A stretch of 64,000 nucleotides of DNA from RGEC01 sp964626685 (GCA_964626685.1 CAZVJY010000001.1:62001-126000), one strand, 5' to 3'. Positions 9,051 to 17,648 are shown, numbered from the stretch's first letter. Notes: generated from the letters alone by a model not told the origin. A program made the numbers and translations.

Positions 9051-10802
9051 TTAATTATCTAGACCCAACACATCTGTTCCCTGTTCAAAAATAAGGTCTA
9101 CGGGAATGCCCGCTTTTTCAATGGCGGACAAATCTGTCTTGAGGGTATCTGAAATAACGGCCCGGGTATCCAGCATATTGGATACACCCTGCATATTTCC
9201 ATCGCCCTGAAGCGTGAGCAGTTCGGCAGCAAGGCTGCTGATGACCTTTTTCATTTCCGGCACTTTCACGGTGTATTTCCCATCTTTCTGACGGCTGACA
9301 GCTCCTTTGGCAATCAAGGTATTGAAAATGATCATATTGGCTTTGCCATGGGCGCTTGCGGCACCAAAACGTACACTGCGAAAGGTTCCTGCCACAAATG
9401 TGATGTAAAAGTCCTCCACATTGCCATCCAGGTCGCCGTTTTCCAGCAACTTGGTTACCATGTAAAGTCCAAGCACATCGGCCTTGCACTCTTCAATGGG
9501 AGAAAAACCGGCACCCAGTACTTCCCTCACCGTTCCTTTTCCATTCACCGTATTTTTCACACCCAATCCGTGCGCCACTTCATGAAACATAACATTGTTG
9601 AAGAAGGCATCAAAGTTCACCTTCGCTGCCTGTGCTTCACTTAACATGAGGTTCGCAATGGGTTTTACCATGTTATCAAATTTGGCCTGCATTACATTTT
9701 TCAGCTGTGAGCGGCGGGTTCCATATTCCTGCTGCAGGGTTTCATCATTTGGCAAATTCACAGCGATGGTTTTGCTGCCTGCGTTATTGTGTCCGGCGTA
9801 ATAAACCACATCAAAAACCGCAAGTGAGCTACCCGGCCTGGCAGCCTGAGCAGATCCCACCGGATTTACCTCAATTGCCTGAATGGCAGCACTCCCCTCG
9901 GGAACAACCGGTTGCTGAGAATTCATGGCCAGTGTGGGTTTGTAGGCAGCTGCTACCGGCAAGCTTTGCTGCAGGGAAGGCAGTAGCGACACGTATTTTT
10001 CAAGCTTTCCGGTCCAGGCCATATCGCGTATCAACACATATGACTCAAATGCGGTGCGGGACCCCTGGAATTCATCTTCATAATTTTCAATTGGCCCGAT
10101 GATAATATCCAGCCTGTTTTTGAGCAAACCCAGCCAGGCTATATCACTTTTATTGTAATCGCTTTGCGACAGTGCATTGCAGCGCTCTTCCAGAAAACCG
10201 GCAAATTGTTGGTCCTCCGGGCGAATTGCATTGGCAGCAAGTGAAAGATATTTTACCATTTCCCGGATTTTCTCCTCATATGCCTGGTGGTAAGGCACCA
10301 TCACCAGGTTGCCTCTGACATCGCGCTGAACAATCGTGTAGGGATTGTTTTTATCCAGGTGGTCCCAATTATTCCATTCCTCCCTGGTAATGTCTTTGGG
10401 ATAAAAGTTTGCACCTTTGGGCTTGTCTCCAACCCCTTTCACAAAAGGAACATTGTCGTTCAGACGGTCCCAAGGTCCGTAGTTAAGTTCTATAAAACGT
10501 CGTACAGTATCGTTTTGGGCATTATTGAGTAATCCTTGCTTATCTCCCCAGGCTTGTATCCAAAAAATTTCATCAGCCTTTTTGGCAGCTTGTATGAGGT
10601 GGCGAAGGGTTTCTTTTTCTCCATCGGTAAGCGAAGAAATATCCGTCTTGAGCGGCAGTGTTTTATAGGTTGCCAGCTGCCTGGCTACAGGATATCCTTT
10701 CCATATTGCTGCATTCTTTTCAGACTTCTGTTTGTCCTTTTGGGCCATTGCTGTGGCGCATGTGATCAGGACACACAAAACAAGAACTGTTTTTTTCATC
10801 AT
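9051..10802 (-). CDS. M49-like zinc metallopeptidase (dipeptidyl-peptidase III family)
   Basis: Secreted zinc peptidase related to dipeptidyl-peptidase III. Starting at the first of two tandem ATGs (10800-10802) gives 583 aa with a signal peptide ending ATAMAQ. The zinc site is visible as HEVAHG (about 407-412) with EECKAD (about 437-442) supplying the third ligand, the spacing seen in M49. Classical DPP III has HEXXGH; here it is the five-residue HEXXH form, so activity may differ. A farther ATG at 10817 would only add five residues. It is followed within 19 nt by the tail-specific protease. Confidence 0.8.
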   Translation of the reverse strand: MMKKTVLVLCVLITCATAMAQKDKQKSEKNAAIWKGYPVARQLATYKTLPLKTDISSLTDGEKETLRHLIQAAKKADEIFWIQAWGDKQGLLNNAQNDTVRRFIELNYGPWDRLNDNVPFVKGVGDKPKGANFYPKDITREEWNNWDHLDKNNPYTIVQRDVRGNLVMVPYHQAYEEKIREMVKYLSLAANAIRPEDQQFAGFLEERCNALSQSDYNKSDIAWLGLLKNRLDIIIGPIENYEDEFQGSRTAFESYVLIRDMAWTGKLEKYVSLLPSLQQSLPVAAAYKPTLAMNSQQPVVPEGSAAIQAIEVNPVGSAQAARPGSSLAVFDVVYYAGHNNAGSKTIAVNLPNDETLQQEYGTRRSQLKNVMQAKFDNMVKPIANLMLSEAQAAKVNFDAFFNNVMFHEVAHGLGVKNTVNGKGTVREVLGAGFSPIEECKADVLGLYMVTKLLENGDLDGNVEDFYITFVAGTFRSVRFGAASAHGKANMIIFNTLIAKGAVSRQKDGKYTVKVPEMKKVISSLAAELLTLQGDGNMQGVSNMLDTRAVISDTLKTDLSAIEKAGIPVDLIFEQGTDVLGLDN

Positions 10803-10914
10803 AGGATAAGGATTCAAATATCGTGCAAATTCTTTTTGCTGTGCTGCCGCTTCGCATAAATCGGCCGTAAGGGTCCAACAAACCGATTAACAAACCAATC
10901 ACCACAACTTTTGT

Positions 10915-10922
10915 TAGCTTTG
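10915..10922 (+). promoter_or_regulatory. -7 box TAGCTTTG, 4 nt before GNAT/FemAB-like gene
   Basis: Exact match to the Bacteroidota TAnnTTTG element; only CACC separates it from the ATG, suggesting a leaderless transcript. Confidence 0.65.
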
Positions 10923-10926
10923 CACC

Positions 10927-11925
10927 ATGTCTGCATTTTGTTTCATCCCCGGATTGGTTTGCGAGCGCACCGCTATTGCGGAAGAAACCACACTGGGCAA
11001 GAGACTGCAGCAGGATTTTACGCATTCAGGCGATATTCAGCTCTACATTCCCGAGTTTAGTAAGCCCACGGGCAAATATGTTTCGCGGCTGCTTCTTCGC
11101 ATTTTCAACGCTTCCCTGCGGAAAGGGAGCTTGGTGTTTGCCGGAAATCCATGCACGCCGGGCATGTCGGTTCTGGAACATCAAAGGGAGACTGAAGCAC
11201 GATCCATACTGCAGAAAGACCAAATCCGCACCGTTGTGTGTAACTTCAGGGATGTACCGGAAAGCACGGATGGCATTGTTTTTCAGGCAGAACCATTTAT
11301 GTGCCTGAAGCTCAGAACTGAATGGAAAAACCTTGAAGATTACAGCCAAGCCATGCAAAGCAAATACCGCATCAGGGTAAATAAGGCGCTTCAATGCAGC
11401 ATGCATCTGGATTCTGTATGGTTTGACGGCAGTAATCTGACCGATGAACAGATTGGGTGCATGTCGGAACTTTTATCGGCAACACTGGCCAAAAAAACGC
11501 TGGCACTGCCCCCCGATCTATTTGGATTGATTAGAGGTTTTTGCAAAGAGTATGGCCGGAATTACGAAACGGTATTTTGTCGTGATAACCATGGAAATAT
11601 TATGGGTTTTCTCAGTTCGGTAACTGCCGGCAACCAGGTTTTTGCCATGCATATTGGTTACCGTGCCGAATATGCCAGGGAATGGCACCTGTATCAAAGG
11701 CTGATGCTGGATTTAATTGGCAGAAACGTAGGTAGAGATATTCGTGAAATTCAGCTGGGCCGCACTGCCACCGAAATCAAAAGCACGCTGGGTGCAGAAC
11801 CCGTAGAAAACAGTATAGTAGTGTATACACGCAGTTTTGTGCTTAAATCCATACTTAAAGCCTACAAACGATATTTCTTCAAACCCAAAACCTATGTTTT
11901 GAGAAGGCCGTTCCGCAATCAGTAA
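10927..11925 (+). CDS. GNAT/FemAB-like acyltransferase of unknown substrate
   Basis: The 332-aa protein looks like the Acetyltransf_6/FemAB group: an N-terminal half with FRDVPESTDG and a long basic helical stretch (YSQAMQSKYRIRVNKAL), and a C-terminal GNAT-like half (NIMGFLSSVTAGNQVFAMHIGY, followed by EWHLYQRLMLDLI and IREIQLGRTATEIKSTLGA). No signal peptide, so cytoplasmic. Proteins of this group transfer acyl or aminoacyl groups, sometimes to cell-envelope precursors; nothing here fixes the substrate. It has its own promoter box and is probably monocistronic. Confidence 0.6.
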   Translation: MSAFCFIPGLVCERTAIAEETTLGKRLQQDFTHSGDIQLYIPEFSKPTGKYVSRLLLRIFNASLRKGSLVFAGNPCTPGMSVLEHQRETEARSILQKDQIRTVVCNFRDVPESTDGIVFQAEPFMCLKLRTEWKNLEDYSQAMQSKYRIRVNKALQCSMHLDSVWFDGSNLTDEQIGCMSELLSATLAKKTLALPPDLFGLIRGFCKEYGRNYETVFCRDNHGNIMGFLSSVTAGNQVFAMHIGYRAEYAREWHLYQRLMLDLIGRNVGRDIREIQLGRTATEIKSTLGAEPVENSIVVYTRSFVLKSILKAYKRYFFKPKTYVLRRPFRNQ

Positions 11926-11948
11926 GCGGCTGTTACATCCTGATTTAC

Positions 11949-11956
11949 TACATTTG
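11949..11956 (+). promoter_or_regulatory. -7 box TACATTTG, 5 nt before peptidase gene
   Basis: Exact TAnnTTTG match; CGATT separates it from the ATG at 11962. Confidence 0.65.
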
Positions 11957-11961
11957 CGATT

Positions 11962-13149
11962 ATGAGAATCTTGATTCCGGCATTGCTGGCTTTTTCGCTT
12001 TCAACACTCAACGCACAGGAAACCGTTACCAACAAAACGGGCAGTAAATACACATTTAAAACCCTTTGCGACCTGCAGGTTACAGATGTCAAGGACCAGT
12101 GCAAAACAGCTACATGCTGGAGTTTCAGCACCCTTAGCATGCTGGAAAGCGAATTGCTGCGAACAGGCAAAGGCAAACACGATCTCAGTGAAATGTACAT
12201 CGTGCGATGGGGCTATGTTGAAAAAGCGATTAACTACATTCGCATGAATGGAAAATGCAACTTTGACCAGGGCGGTGAAGGACATGATATTCCCTACATC
12301 GTAGGCAAATACGGCATTGTGCCTGAAGAAGTATACAAAGGACTGGAATACGGACAAAACCGACACAACCATGATGAAATGCTTGCCATGCTGCAAGGCA
12401 TGATGGAGAAGCTGAAGGGCAATCCCGGCGGCACCTACAGCAATGTTTGGATTCGTGCTGTGGAAGGGGTACTTGATGCGTATCTGGGCAAAATACCCGA
12501 AACTTTCCAATACCGCGGCAAGGAGTACACACCCGCAACTTTTGCAGAATCGCTCGGACTAAAAATGGATGATTACGTTGCACTGACCAGTTTCACCCAC
12601 CATCCCTTTTACAAGCCATTCACCCTGGAAGTTCCTGACAACTGGAGCATGCAACAGGCTCACAACCTGCCACTGGATGAACTTACAGAGGCAACGGTAC
12701 AGGCGCTGAAAAAGGGTTACAGCGTGGCTTGGGCGGCGGATGTGAGTGAAAAAGGTTTTTCTTTCAGGGACGGACTTGGAATTGTACCGGTAAACGACAC
12801 GCTGGTAAAGAAAAAAGGGGACGATTCCCGATTTTTCAACGATGCCGGCGCCATCCGCAGCGGTTCGGCATTTGACCAGCCCTACCCGGAGAAAACCATC
12901 ACCGCCGAATTGCGTCAGGAAGCATTTGACAAGCAGCTAACCACTGACGACCATGGCATGCACATAACCGGAATGCTGACCGACCAGAACGGGACGCGCT
13001 ATTTCAAGGTAAAAAACAGCTGGGGCGTCGGAAATTATTGCGGGGGTTACCTGTATGTCAGCGAAGCCTATTTCCGGCTAAAAACCATATCAGTCATGCT
13101 TCACAGGGATGGGATTGACAGGAATATCAGGCAAAAATGCGGCTTGTAA
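11962..13149 (+). CDS. Secreted bleomycin-hydrolase-type cysteine peptidase (C1B)
   Basis: Papain-fold aminopeptidase of the PepC/bleomycin hydrolase family. The 395 aa begin with a signal peptide (LLAFSLSTLNAQ), so unlike cytoplasmic PepC it is exported. Catalytic residues are present: Gln46 and Cys52 in QCKTATCWSFS, His331 in DDHGMHITG and Asn352 in KNSWG. Family membership is firm; the in vivo substrate is unknown. Confidence 0.88.
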   Translation: MRILIPALLAFSLSTLNAQETVTNKTGSKYTFKTLCDLQVTDVKDQCKTATCWSFSTLSMLESELLRTGKGKHDLSEMYIVRWGYVEKAINYIRMNGKCNFDQGGEGHDIPYIVGKYGIVPEEVYKGLEYGQNRHNHDEMLAMLQGMMEKLKGNPGGTYSNVWIRAVEGVLDAYLGKIPETFQYRGKEYTPATFAESLGLKMDDYVALTSFTHHPFYKPFTLEVPDNWSMQQAHNLPLDELTEATVQALKKGYSVAWAADVSEKGFSFRDGLGIVPVNDTLVKKKGDDSRFFNDAGAIRSGSAFDQPYPEKTITAELRQEAFDKQLTTDDHGMHITGMLTDQNGTRYFKVKNSWGVGNYCGGYLYVSEAYFRLKTISVMLHRDGIDRNIRQKCGL

Positions 13150-13202
13150 ACAATGCTTTCATCAACAAACAATTTTTATCCTTTCTTTTGCGTTATTAGG
13201 TA

Positions 13203-13331
13203 ATGAGAAAACACACATTCAAATGGATTGCAGGATGTCTTCTGGTCCTGATGGCAATGTCTTCCTGCGGGGCAAGCCGCAGCAAATGCAACACCAAAAA
13301 TAAAATCCGCACAGAGATGGGCTGGATGTAA
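13203..13331 (+). CDS. 42-aa lipoprotein
   Basis: A short frame starting at the ATG at 13203 encodes a basic N-terminus (MRKHTFKWIAG), a hydrophobic stretch (CLLVLMAMSSC) with a lipobox at MSSC (Cys22), and a Lys/Arg-rich tail ending KIRTEMGWM. It sits between the peptidase and the phosphatase, and its stop TAA overlaps the phosphatase promoter box. A one-mismatch -7 box (TTCTTTTG, 13183-13190) lies 12 nt upstream. The organisation and lipobox argue for a real gene; function unknown. Confidence 0.7.
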   Translation: MRKHTFKWIAGCLLVLMAMSSCGASRSKCNTKNKIRTEMGWM

Positions 13332-13336
13332 TTTTG
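13329..13336 (+). promoter_or_regulatory. -7 box TAATTTTG overlapping the upstream stop codon
   Basis: Exact TAnnTTTG, 5 nt before the phosphatase ATG. Its first three bases are the TAA stop of the 42-aa lipoprotein. Confidence 0.6.
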
Positions 13337-13341
13337 GCGAC

Positions 13342-13821
13342 ATGACGCAAGCGAAATTCAAGGTAATATTTGTTTGCCTGGGGAATATTTGCAGATCCCC
13401 GCTGGCAAAAGCCTTGTTTGAAAAACATGTAACAGAAAATGGGCTTGAACACCTGTTTCACGCGGACAGTGCGGGCACCAGTGGCCACCATACCGGTGAA
13501 AATGCCGATAGCCGCACCTTGCAGAATGCCCGAGAAAACGGGCTGCTTTATAAACACAGCGCAAAACAGTTTACCCGTGACCACTTTGAACAATTCGACC
13601 TGATTGTAGTAATGGACAACAGCAATGCACAGAACGTTAAATCCCTGAGTTCAGATGCAAGGCATAACGAAAAAGTACAGCTAATGCGCACCTGGGACCC
13701 TAGCAATACCGGCCTGGAAGTACCCGATCCATGGTATGGTGGACCGGAAGGATTTGAAGAAGTTTTTCAGATTTTAAACCGCAGCACAGCAGGGCTGTTG
13801 CACGAATTAACGCTTCGCTGA
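13342..13821 (+). CDS. Low-molecular-weight protein tyrosine phosphatase
   Basis: Dephosphorylates phosphotyrosine, or possibly other small phosphoesters, through a cysteinyl-phosphate. The 159 aa carry the P-loop VCLGNICRSP (Cys12, Arg18) near the N-terminus and the general-acid loop DPWYGG near the C-terminus, the standard LMW-PTP layout and length. Its 3' end overlaps the 3' end of the convergent membrane-protein gene by 15 bp. In many bacteria such enzymes regulate polysaccharide export, but no tyrosine kinase is adjacent here. Confidence 0.92.
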   Translation: MTQAKFKVIFVCLGNICRSPLAKALFEKHVTENGLEHLFHADSAGTSGHHTGENADSRTLQNARENGLLYKHSAKQFTRDHFEQFDLIVVMDNSNAQNVKSLSSDARHNEKVQLMRTWDPSNTGLEVPDPWYGGPEGFEEVFQILNRSTAGLLHELTLR

Positions 13822-14190
13822 AGTTTTCTTGGATTTCCCTTGCTGCAGACTTCCTGCACCCGTTTTGGCTACTAAAAGAAATATGCCGCTTACCATCAAA
13901 AAACCCAGCAGTTCCCAAGAAATTCCCTTTTTGACAGTAAAAACATGCCCCAGGGCCAGCAACAATATCCCGGATATATTTAGCCAATACATGATTTCCG
14001 CGGAAATTAGCCAGGTTTTTTTACCGAAATAAAGCAGGCGCAGGGTATTCACCATGTTTAACAAACCACCCGAAAGCATAGCCATTCCTACATAAGCCCA
14101 CCATCCGCGGTCAAGCAGTGAAATGCCACCCAGAAGCAACAGAAACCAGCCGAGGTTCAGAGCATACTTTTGAAGCCAGTTCGCGTTCAC
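13807..14190 (-). CDS. Four-helix membrane protein of unknown function
   Basis: 127 aa with four hydrophobic helices (LGWFLLLLGGISLL; WWAYVGMAMLSGGLLNMV; MYWLNISGILLLALGHVF; LLGFLMVSGIFLLVA) and a basic C-terminal tail (QGKSKKTSAKR). The start is GTG at 14188-14190: an exact -7 box ends 4 nt upstream, and the next ATG would remove the first helix. I do not recognise the family. It is convergent and overlapping with the phosphatase gene. Confidence 0.7.
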   Translation of the reverse strand: MNANWLQKYALNLGWFLLLLGGISLLDRGWWAYVGMAMLSGGLLNMVNTLRLLYFGKKTWLISAEIMYWLNISGILLLALGHVFTVKKGISWELLGFLMVSGIFLLVAKTGAGSLQQGKSKKTSAKR

Positions 14191-14194
14191 AGGG

Positions 14195-14202
14195 CAAAAA
14201 TA
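14195..14202 (-). promoter_or_regulatory. -7 box TATTTTTG, 4 nt before a GTG start
   Basis: Exact TAnnTTTG on the minus strand; CCCT separates it from the GTG at 14190. It decides the start of the four-helix membrane protein. Confidence 0.6.
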
Positions 14203-14230
14203 GGCAATATTTTACGGAACAATACACGGG

Positions 14231-14263
14231 TTTGTGAGAGATGCTCAAAGGTGAGTATCTTTG
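14231..14263 (+). promoter_or_regulatory. Complete -33/-7 promoter of alanine dehydrogenase
   Basis: TTTG (14231-14234), a 21-nt spacer and TATCTTTG (14256-14263) fit the Bacteroidota two-part promoter. The following bases CGGCACTTTT are shared with the metK leader. The box ends 14 nt before the ATG. Confidence 0.75.
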
Positions 14264-14277
14264 CGGCACTTTTACTT

Positions 14278-15393
14278 ATGATTATCGGAGTACCCAAGGA
14301 AATCAAAAACAACGAAAACCGGGTGGCTTTAACGCCCTCAGGAGCAAGCGAACTTGTAAAAAACGGACACACGGTATATGTGCAGGCAAGTGCAGGTATC
14401 GGCAGTGGTTTTGACGATGCAGAATACACGGAGGCCGGCGCAAAGCTGTTGCCTACGATTGAAGACGTGTATGGTATTGCCGAGATGATAATCAAGGTAA
14501 AAGAGCCTATTGAAAGCGAATACAGCCTGATTAGACCAAACCAGCTGCTGTTTACCTATTTTCACTTTGCCAGCTACGAGCCCCTCACCCATGCTATGAT
14601 AAAGAGCAATGCGGTTTGTTTGGCGTACGAAACCGTAGAAAAAGCGGATCGCAGCCTTCCCTTGCTGATCCCCATGAGCGAAGTTGCCGGACGCATGAGC
14701 GTGCAGGAAGGTGCCAAATATCTCGAAAAACCGATGGGTGGCCGAGGCGTACTGCTGGGAGGTGTTCCCGGTGTAAAACCTGCGGAGGTGCTGGTACTGG
14801 GCGGTGGTATTGTGGGAACCCAGGCTGCCAAAATTGCTGCCGGCATGGGAGCGCATGTTACCATTATGGATATCAGCTTGCCGCGTCTTCGCCAACTGGA
14901 CGACATTATGCCCGCCAATGTTGACACCCAGTTCAGCAGCAATTACAACATCAGACAGGCTGTAAAAACTGCGGACCTTGTCATTGGTGGTATACTGATA
15001 CCCGGAGCGAAAGCACCCAAGCTAATCACCCGAGACATGCTCTCTACCATGCGTAAAGGTGCCGTGATTGTGGATGTGGCCATTGATCAGGGAGGATGTT
15101 TCGAAACCAGCAAACCTACCACGCACGCAGAACCTGTTTATGAGGTGGACAATGTACTTCACTACTGCGTTGCCAATATGCCTGGTGCGGTTCCCTACAC
15201 CAGCACACTGGCTTTAACCAACGCTACCCTTCCTTATGCCATTCAGCTGGCCAACCAGGGCTGGAAAGCCGCTTGCAGCAAGAGCAAAGAACTTTGTCTC
15301 GGTTTGAATGTAGTAAACGGCAAAGTCGTGTACAAAGGTGTTGCAGAAGCATTCAACCTGGACTACACGCCGGTTGAAACTGTATTGAATTAA
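14278..15393 (+). CDS. ald: Alanine dehydrogenase
   Basis: Interconverts L-alanine and pyruvate plus ammonia with NAD. From the ATG at 14278 it is 371 aa, the normal length, opening with the signature MIIGVPKEIKNNENRVALTP; an upstream in-frame ATG at 14170 would run through the promoter and is rejected. The substrate-binding Lys region, TYFHFASYE with the conserved His, the Rossmann motif VLGGGIVGTQAAKIAAGMGA and the NMPGAVPYTST segment near the C-terminus are all present. It ends at a strong bidirectional terminator. Confidence 0.95.
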   Translation: MIIGVPKEIKNNENRVALTPSGASELVKNGHTVYVQASAGIGSGFDDAEYTEAGAKLLPTIEDVYGIAEMIIKVKEPIESEYSLIRPNQLLFTYFHFASYEPLTHAMIKSNAVCLAYETVEKADRSLPLLIPMSEVAGRMSVQEGAKYLEKPMGGRGVLLGGVPGVKPAEVLVLGGGIVGTQAAKIAAGMGAHVTIMDISLPRLRQLDDIMPANVDTQFSSNYNIRQAVKTADLVIGGILIPGAKAPKLITRDMLSTMRKGAVIVDVAIDQGGCFETSKPTTHAEPVYEVDNVLHYCVANMPGAVPYTSTLALTNATLPYAIQLANQGWKAACSKSKELCLGLNVVNGKVVYKGVAEAFNLDYTPVETVLN

Positions 15394-15412
15394 CTAGCTA
15401 AATTTATAACAT

Positions 15413-15441
15413 AAAAAAAAGCGGCATCAGCCGCTTTTTTT
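15413..15441. terminator. Bidirectional terminator between ald and TM2 gene
   Basis: A-run, GCGGC, loop ATCA, GCCGC and T-run form a strong hairpin that works in either direction for two convergent genes. Confidence 0.9.
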
Positions 15442-15457
15442 ATGATTATACTTTTAA

Positions 15458-16078
15458 TCAGATATCTTCGTAAATGCCGCAGCGTGGCTCGAGTTTGCGG
15501 AGAATAATTCTTACAAAATCGATCAGCCACCAAATACCCAGACCACCCAGGGTAAACAATTGCACCCATCCCTGCCAGTTATAACCCAGATAAAAACGGT
15601 GGATACCCAATAAACCAACAAAGAAGCAAAGCACCAGCGTGAGATACCAGCTTTTACTAGTTCCCTTGGCTTCTGCAGTGATAGCCGGCAATTTGAAAGA
15701 TTGGGCTTTGTTAGCCATTTTGGAATCAGCGGTCACATTATTTTTGATTGATTTCAGCGCGGAGGACGCAAAAACCCTTGCCATTGCGCTTTTTGCAGCT
15801 ATTGGTTTCATTGTTGCGGCAGATGAAACCATATTTACCTGTTCTTGAGCTGTTTCGGCTGCCAGTTCCTCAACTGCTGCAGGGTTTACCAACGGTGCTG
15901 AAAGAGATTCAGTAATTGTTACTTTTCTGGTGGCACTTTTTTTGGTGCCGGCCACGCCGGAACCCAGACCATAAGAAGATTCCCCGCCGCGGGAAACGGC
16001 ATTTCGTTCTACAGAACATGAAAACAAGAGCATTCCTGCAGTAAAGAACACCCCCATGCGCAATGATATTTTCTTCAT
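15458..16078 (-). CDS. TM2-domain lipoprotein
   Basis: 206 aa: a lipoprotein signal (GMLLFSC, Cys21), a long low-complexity Ala/Ser/Thr-rich linker (about 25-140) and a C-terminal TM2 domain of two helices joined by a short turn (FFVGLLGIHRFYLGYNWQGWVQL, then GGLGIWWLIDFVRI). TM2 proteins are common small membrane proteins without a settled role. A one-mismatch -7 box (TATAATTG) lies 16 nt upstream. The combination of a lipid anchor and a TM2 domain puts the linker in the periplasm; that topology is inferred. Confidence 0.85.
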   Translation of the reverse strand: MKKISLRMGVFFTAGMLLFSCSVERNAVSRGGESSYGLGSGVAGTKKSATRKVTITESLSAPLVNPAAVEELAAETAQEQVNMVSSAATMKPIAAKSAMARVFASSALKSIKNNVTADSKMANKAQSFKLPAITAEAKGTSKSWYLTLVLCFFVGLLGIHRFYLGYNWQGWVQLFTLGGLGIWWLIDFVRIILRKLEPRCGIYEDI

Positions 16079-16265
16079 AGTTTGAATTTGATTACAATTA
16101 TATATGCACTGCAGCGAGTTTCAATGATTTCGAAAAATTATTCTTGGCGAAAGTCAAGTCCATGACGATAATGAATTAACATCCCGTCTGTGCATAACTT
16201 ACTTCCACACTCCTTGTAAAAGACAAATTTGACAGATAGTATTGTACTACCAATCATAATACAAT

Positions 16266-16550
16266 ATGAAAAACAAATTTATGACTTTAATGGCACTCGC
16301 CGCAGTAGGTATTTTTATGTCAAACTGCGCAATCACCATGCCTGTTAACGCTACCAGCAACCCCGTTGGAAGCAAAGTTGGAACGGCAAAGGCTACCGGC
16401 TTTCTCGGTATTTTATTCTTTGACCAGGACGCCAGCATTGCAACCGCAGCCAAAAATGGTGGTATCAGCAAAATTTCTACCGTTGACATTAAGCACACCA
16501 GTTTGCTTAATTTAATTGTCACTTACGAAACCATCGTTACGGGAGAATAA
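16266..16550 (+). CDS. TRL-like lipoprotein
   Basis: 94 aa with a lipoprotein signal (VGIFMSNC, Cys20) followed by the compact Gly/Ala-rich domain of the TRL family: VNATSNPVGSKVGTAKA, then GILFFDQDASIATAAKNGGI and the STVDIKHTSLL segment. The family is exported and of unknown function. A one-mismatch -7 box (TAGTATTG, 16237-16244) lies 21 nt upstream, and a strong terminator follows the stop. Confidence 0.8.
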   Translation: MKNKFMTLMALAAVGIFMSNCAITMPVNATSNPVGSKVGTAKATGFLGILFFDQDASIATAAKNGGISKISTVDIKHTSLLNLIVTYETIVTGE

Positions 16551-16558
16551 AACCTCTA

Positions 16559-16590
16559 AAAAAACCCCGAAAAAATTTTCGGGGTTTTTT
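16559..16590 (+). terminator. Rho-independent terminator after TRL-like gene
   Basis: CCCCGAAAA and TTTTCGGGG with a 2-nt loop, flanked by A6 and T6. It also separates the TRL-like gene from the next lipoprotein gene 13 nt on. Confidence 0.9.
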
Positions 16591-16603
16591 ATGCCCTTTC
16601 CCT

Positions 16604-17116
16604 ATGAAGAAATATTTTTTTTTCCTGATTACACTCTGCTTTGCCTGCACGGGAAAAAAGCCTGATAACATCACCCTGTTTAATGGTGTAACATTTGAAA
16701 CCAAACAGGGGGAAGAAATTCCTGCCATCGATCAGAATATCAGCAACGAATACAAAAAGTATCTGGGAGCAATGAGTGACCATATACCATTGTTCAGATA
16801 CGTCCACCATAAAGATTATGGGGTATTTATTGGCCTGCCATTCAGCATTTCCAAAGACTCACTGATGCAGATTAAACCTTCGCTGCCTTTATTGAATCCA
16901 ACAATTGAAACCACAGATTCTGCAACTATGGTTTACCGAAAATTCACTACCCGAGAAGGATTACAGCTTCACACCCTTTTTTACGAAATCAATAATAGTA
17001 AAATATTTATCATAGGACGCACTTACCAAAGCGGATTACCGGACAGTCTGCTGTCAGAAAAAGCTTTGAAAAGCCGGATTAAAATCACAACTAATCCAAA
17101 TGTTAAAAAACCGTAA
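16604..17116 (+). CDS. Unknown lipoprotein
   Basis: 170 aa with a lipoprotein signal (MKKYFFFLITLCFAC, Cys15) and a soluble domain with no motif I recognise. It overlaps the next lipoprotein gene by 17 bp in another frame, so the pair is a likely operon. Both genes look more A+T rich than their neighbours. No promoter box is seen in the short space after the terminator, so expression may depend on read-through or an atypical promoter. Confidence 0.7.
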   Translation: MKKYFFFLITLCFACTGKKPDNITLFNGVTFETKQGEEIPAIDQNISNEYKKYLGAMSDHIPLFRYVHHKDYGVFIGLPFSISKDSLMQIKPSLPLLNPTIETTDSATMVYRKFTTREGLQLHTLFYEINNSKIFIIGRTYQSGLPDSLLSEKALKSRIKITTNPNVKKP

Positions 17117-17630
17117 TTTACTCCTATTAAACTTCTTGCTGCTCTTAACCTCAGGCTGCATGATGATTAAACCGGGCTCTGTCAAATCCGGGAAAAATCT
17201 TTATGAATCTTATTTCATGGGCAATGCCGGGGTGCAGTATTTTATAAAACCCATAGTATTTCGGGATAAAAGCAACAGCATTTTTGAAACTGATTTCACA
17301 TTCAAATATCTGCAGAACATGGAAGATTCTGCCTTAATGAATTTCTCCATCAAAGACGAATACAAGGTTTATAAAAGCATAGATACTTTATTAATTTCCA
17401 ACAGCAATTTAACTGTTTCATTGTACCGGCACACACTACTTTACAAGGAAAAGCGCAGCAAATACTACATATCAAGGTTCAGCACAAAACTAACCCAAAA
17501 AGACCTTCGATTGCTTTTCAATGACCACAATTGGGTGATACGCACGAAGCAATATTGCTTCAATCCATCTAAAAAAACAAGAAAGAATATTGATAAGCTG
17601 AACTCTTCTGTGTTTAAGCTGTTTGATTAA
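17100..17630 (+). CDS. Unknown lipoprotein
   Basis: 176 aa with a lipoprotein signal (LLLLNFLLLLTSGC, Cys20) and a basic soluble domain lacking recognised motifs. It starts inside the end of the preceding lipoprotein gene, implying cotranscription and possibly coupled translation. Like that gene it is A+T rich. No function can be assigned. Confidence 0.7.
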   Translation: MLKNRNLLLLNFLLLLTSGCMMIKPGSVKSGKNLYESYFMGNAGVQYFIKPIVFRDKSNSIFETDFTFKYLQNMEDSALMNFSIKDEYKVYKSIDTLLISNSNLTVSLYRHTLLYKEKRSKYYISRFSTKLTQKDLRLLFNDHNWVIRTKQYCFNPSKKTRKNIDKLNSSVFKLFD

Positions 17631-17648
17631 TTTATTTACACTTCGTTC

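Noticed and set aside
14170..14277. N-terminal extension of alanine dehydrogenase from the ATG at 14170
   Set aside because: It would translate through the complete -33/-7 promoter; the conserved N-terminus MIIGVPKEIK starts at 14278.
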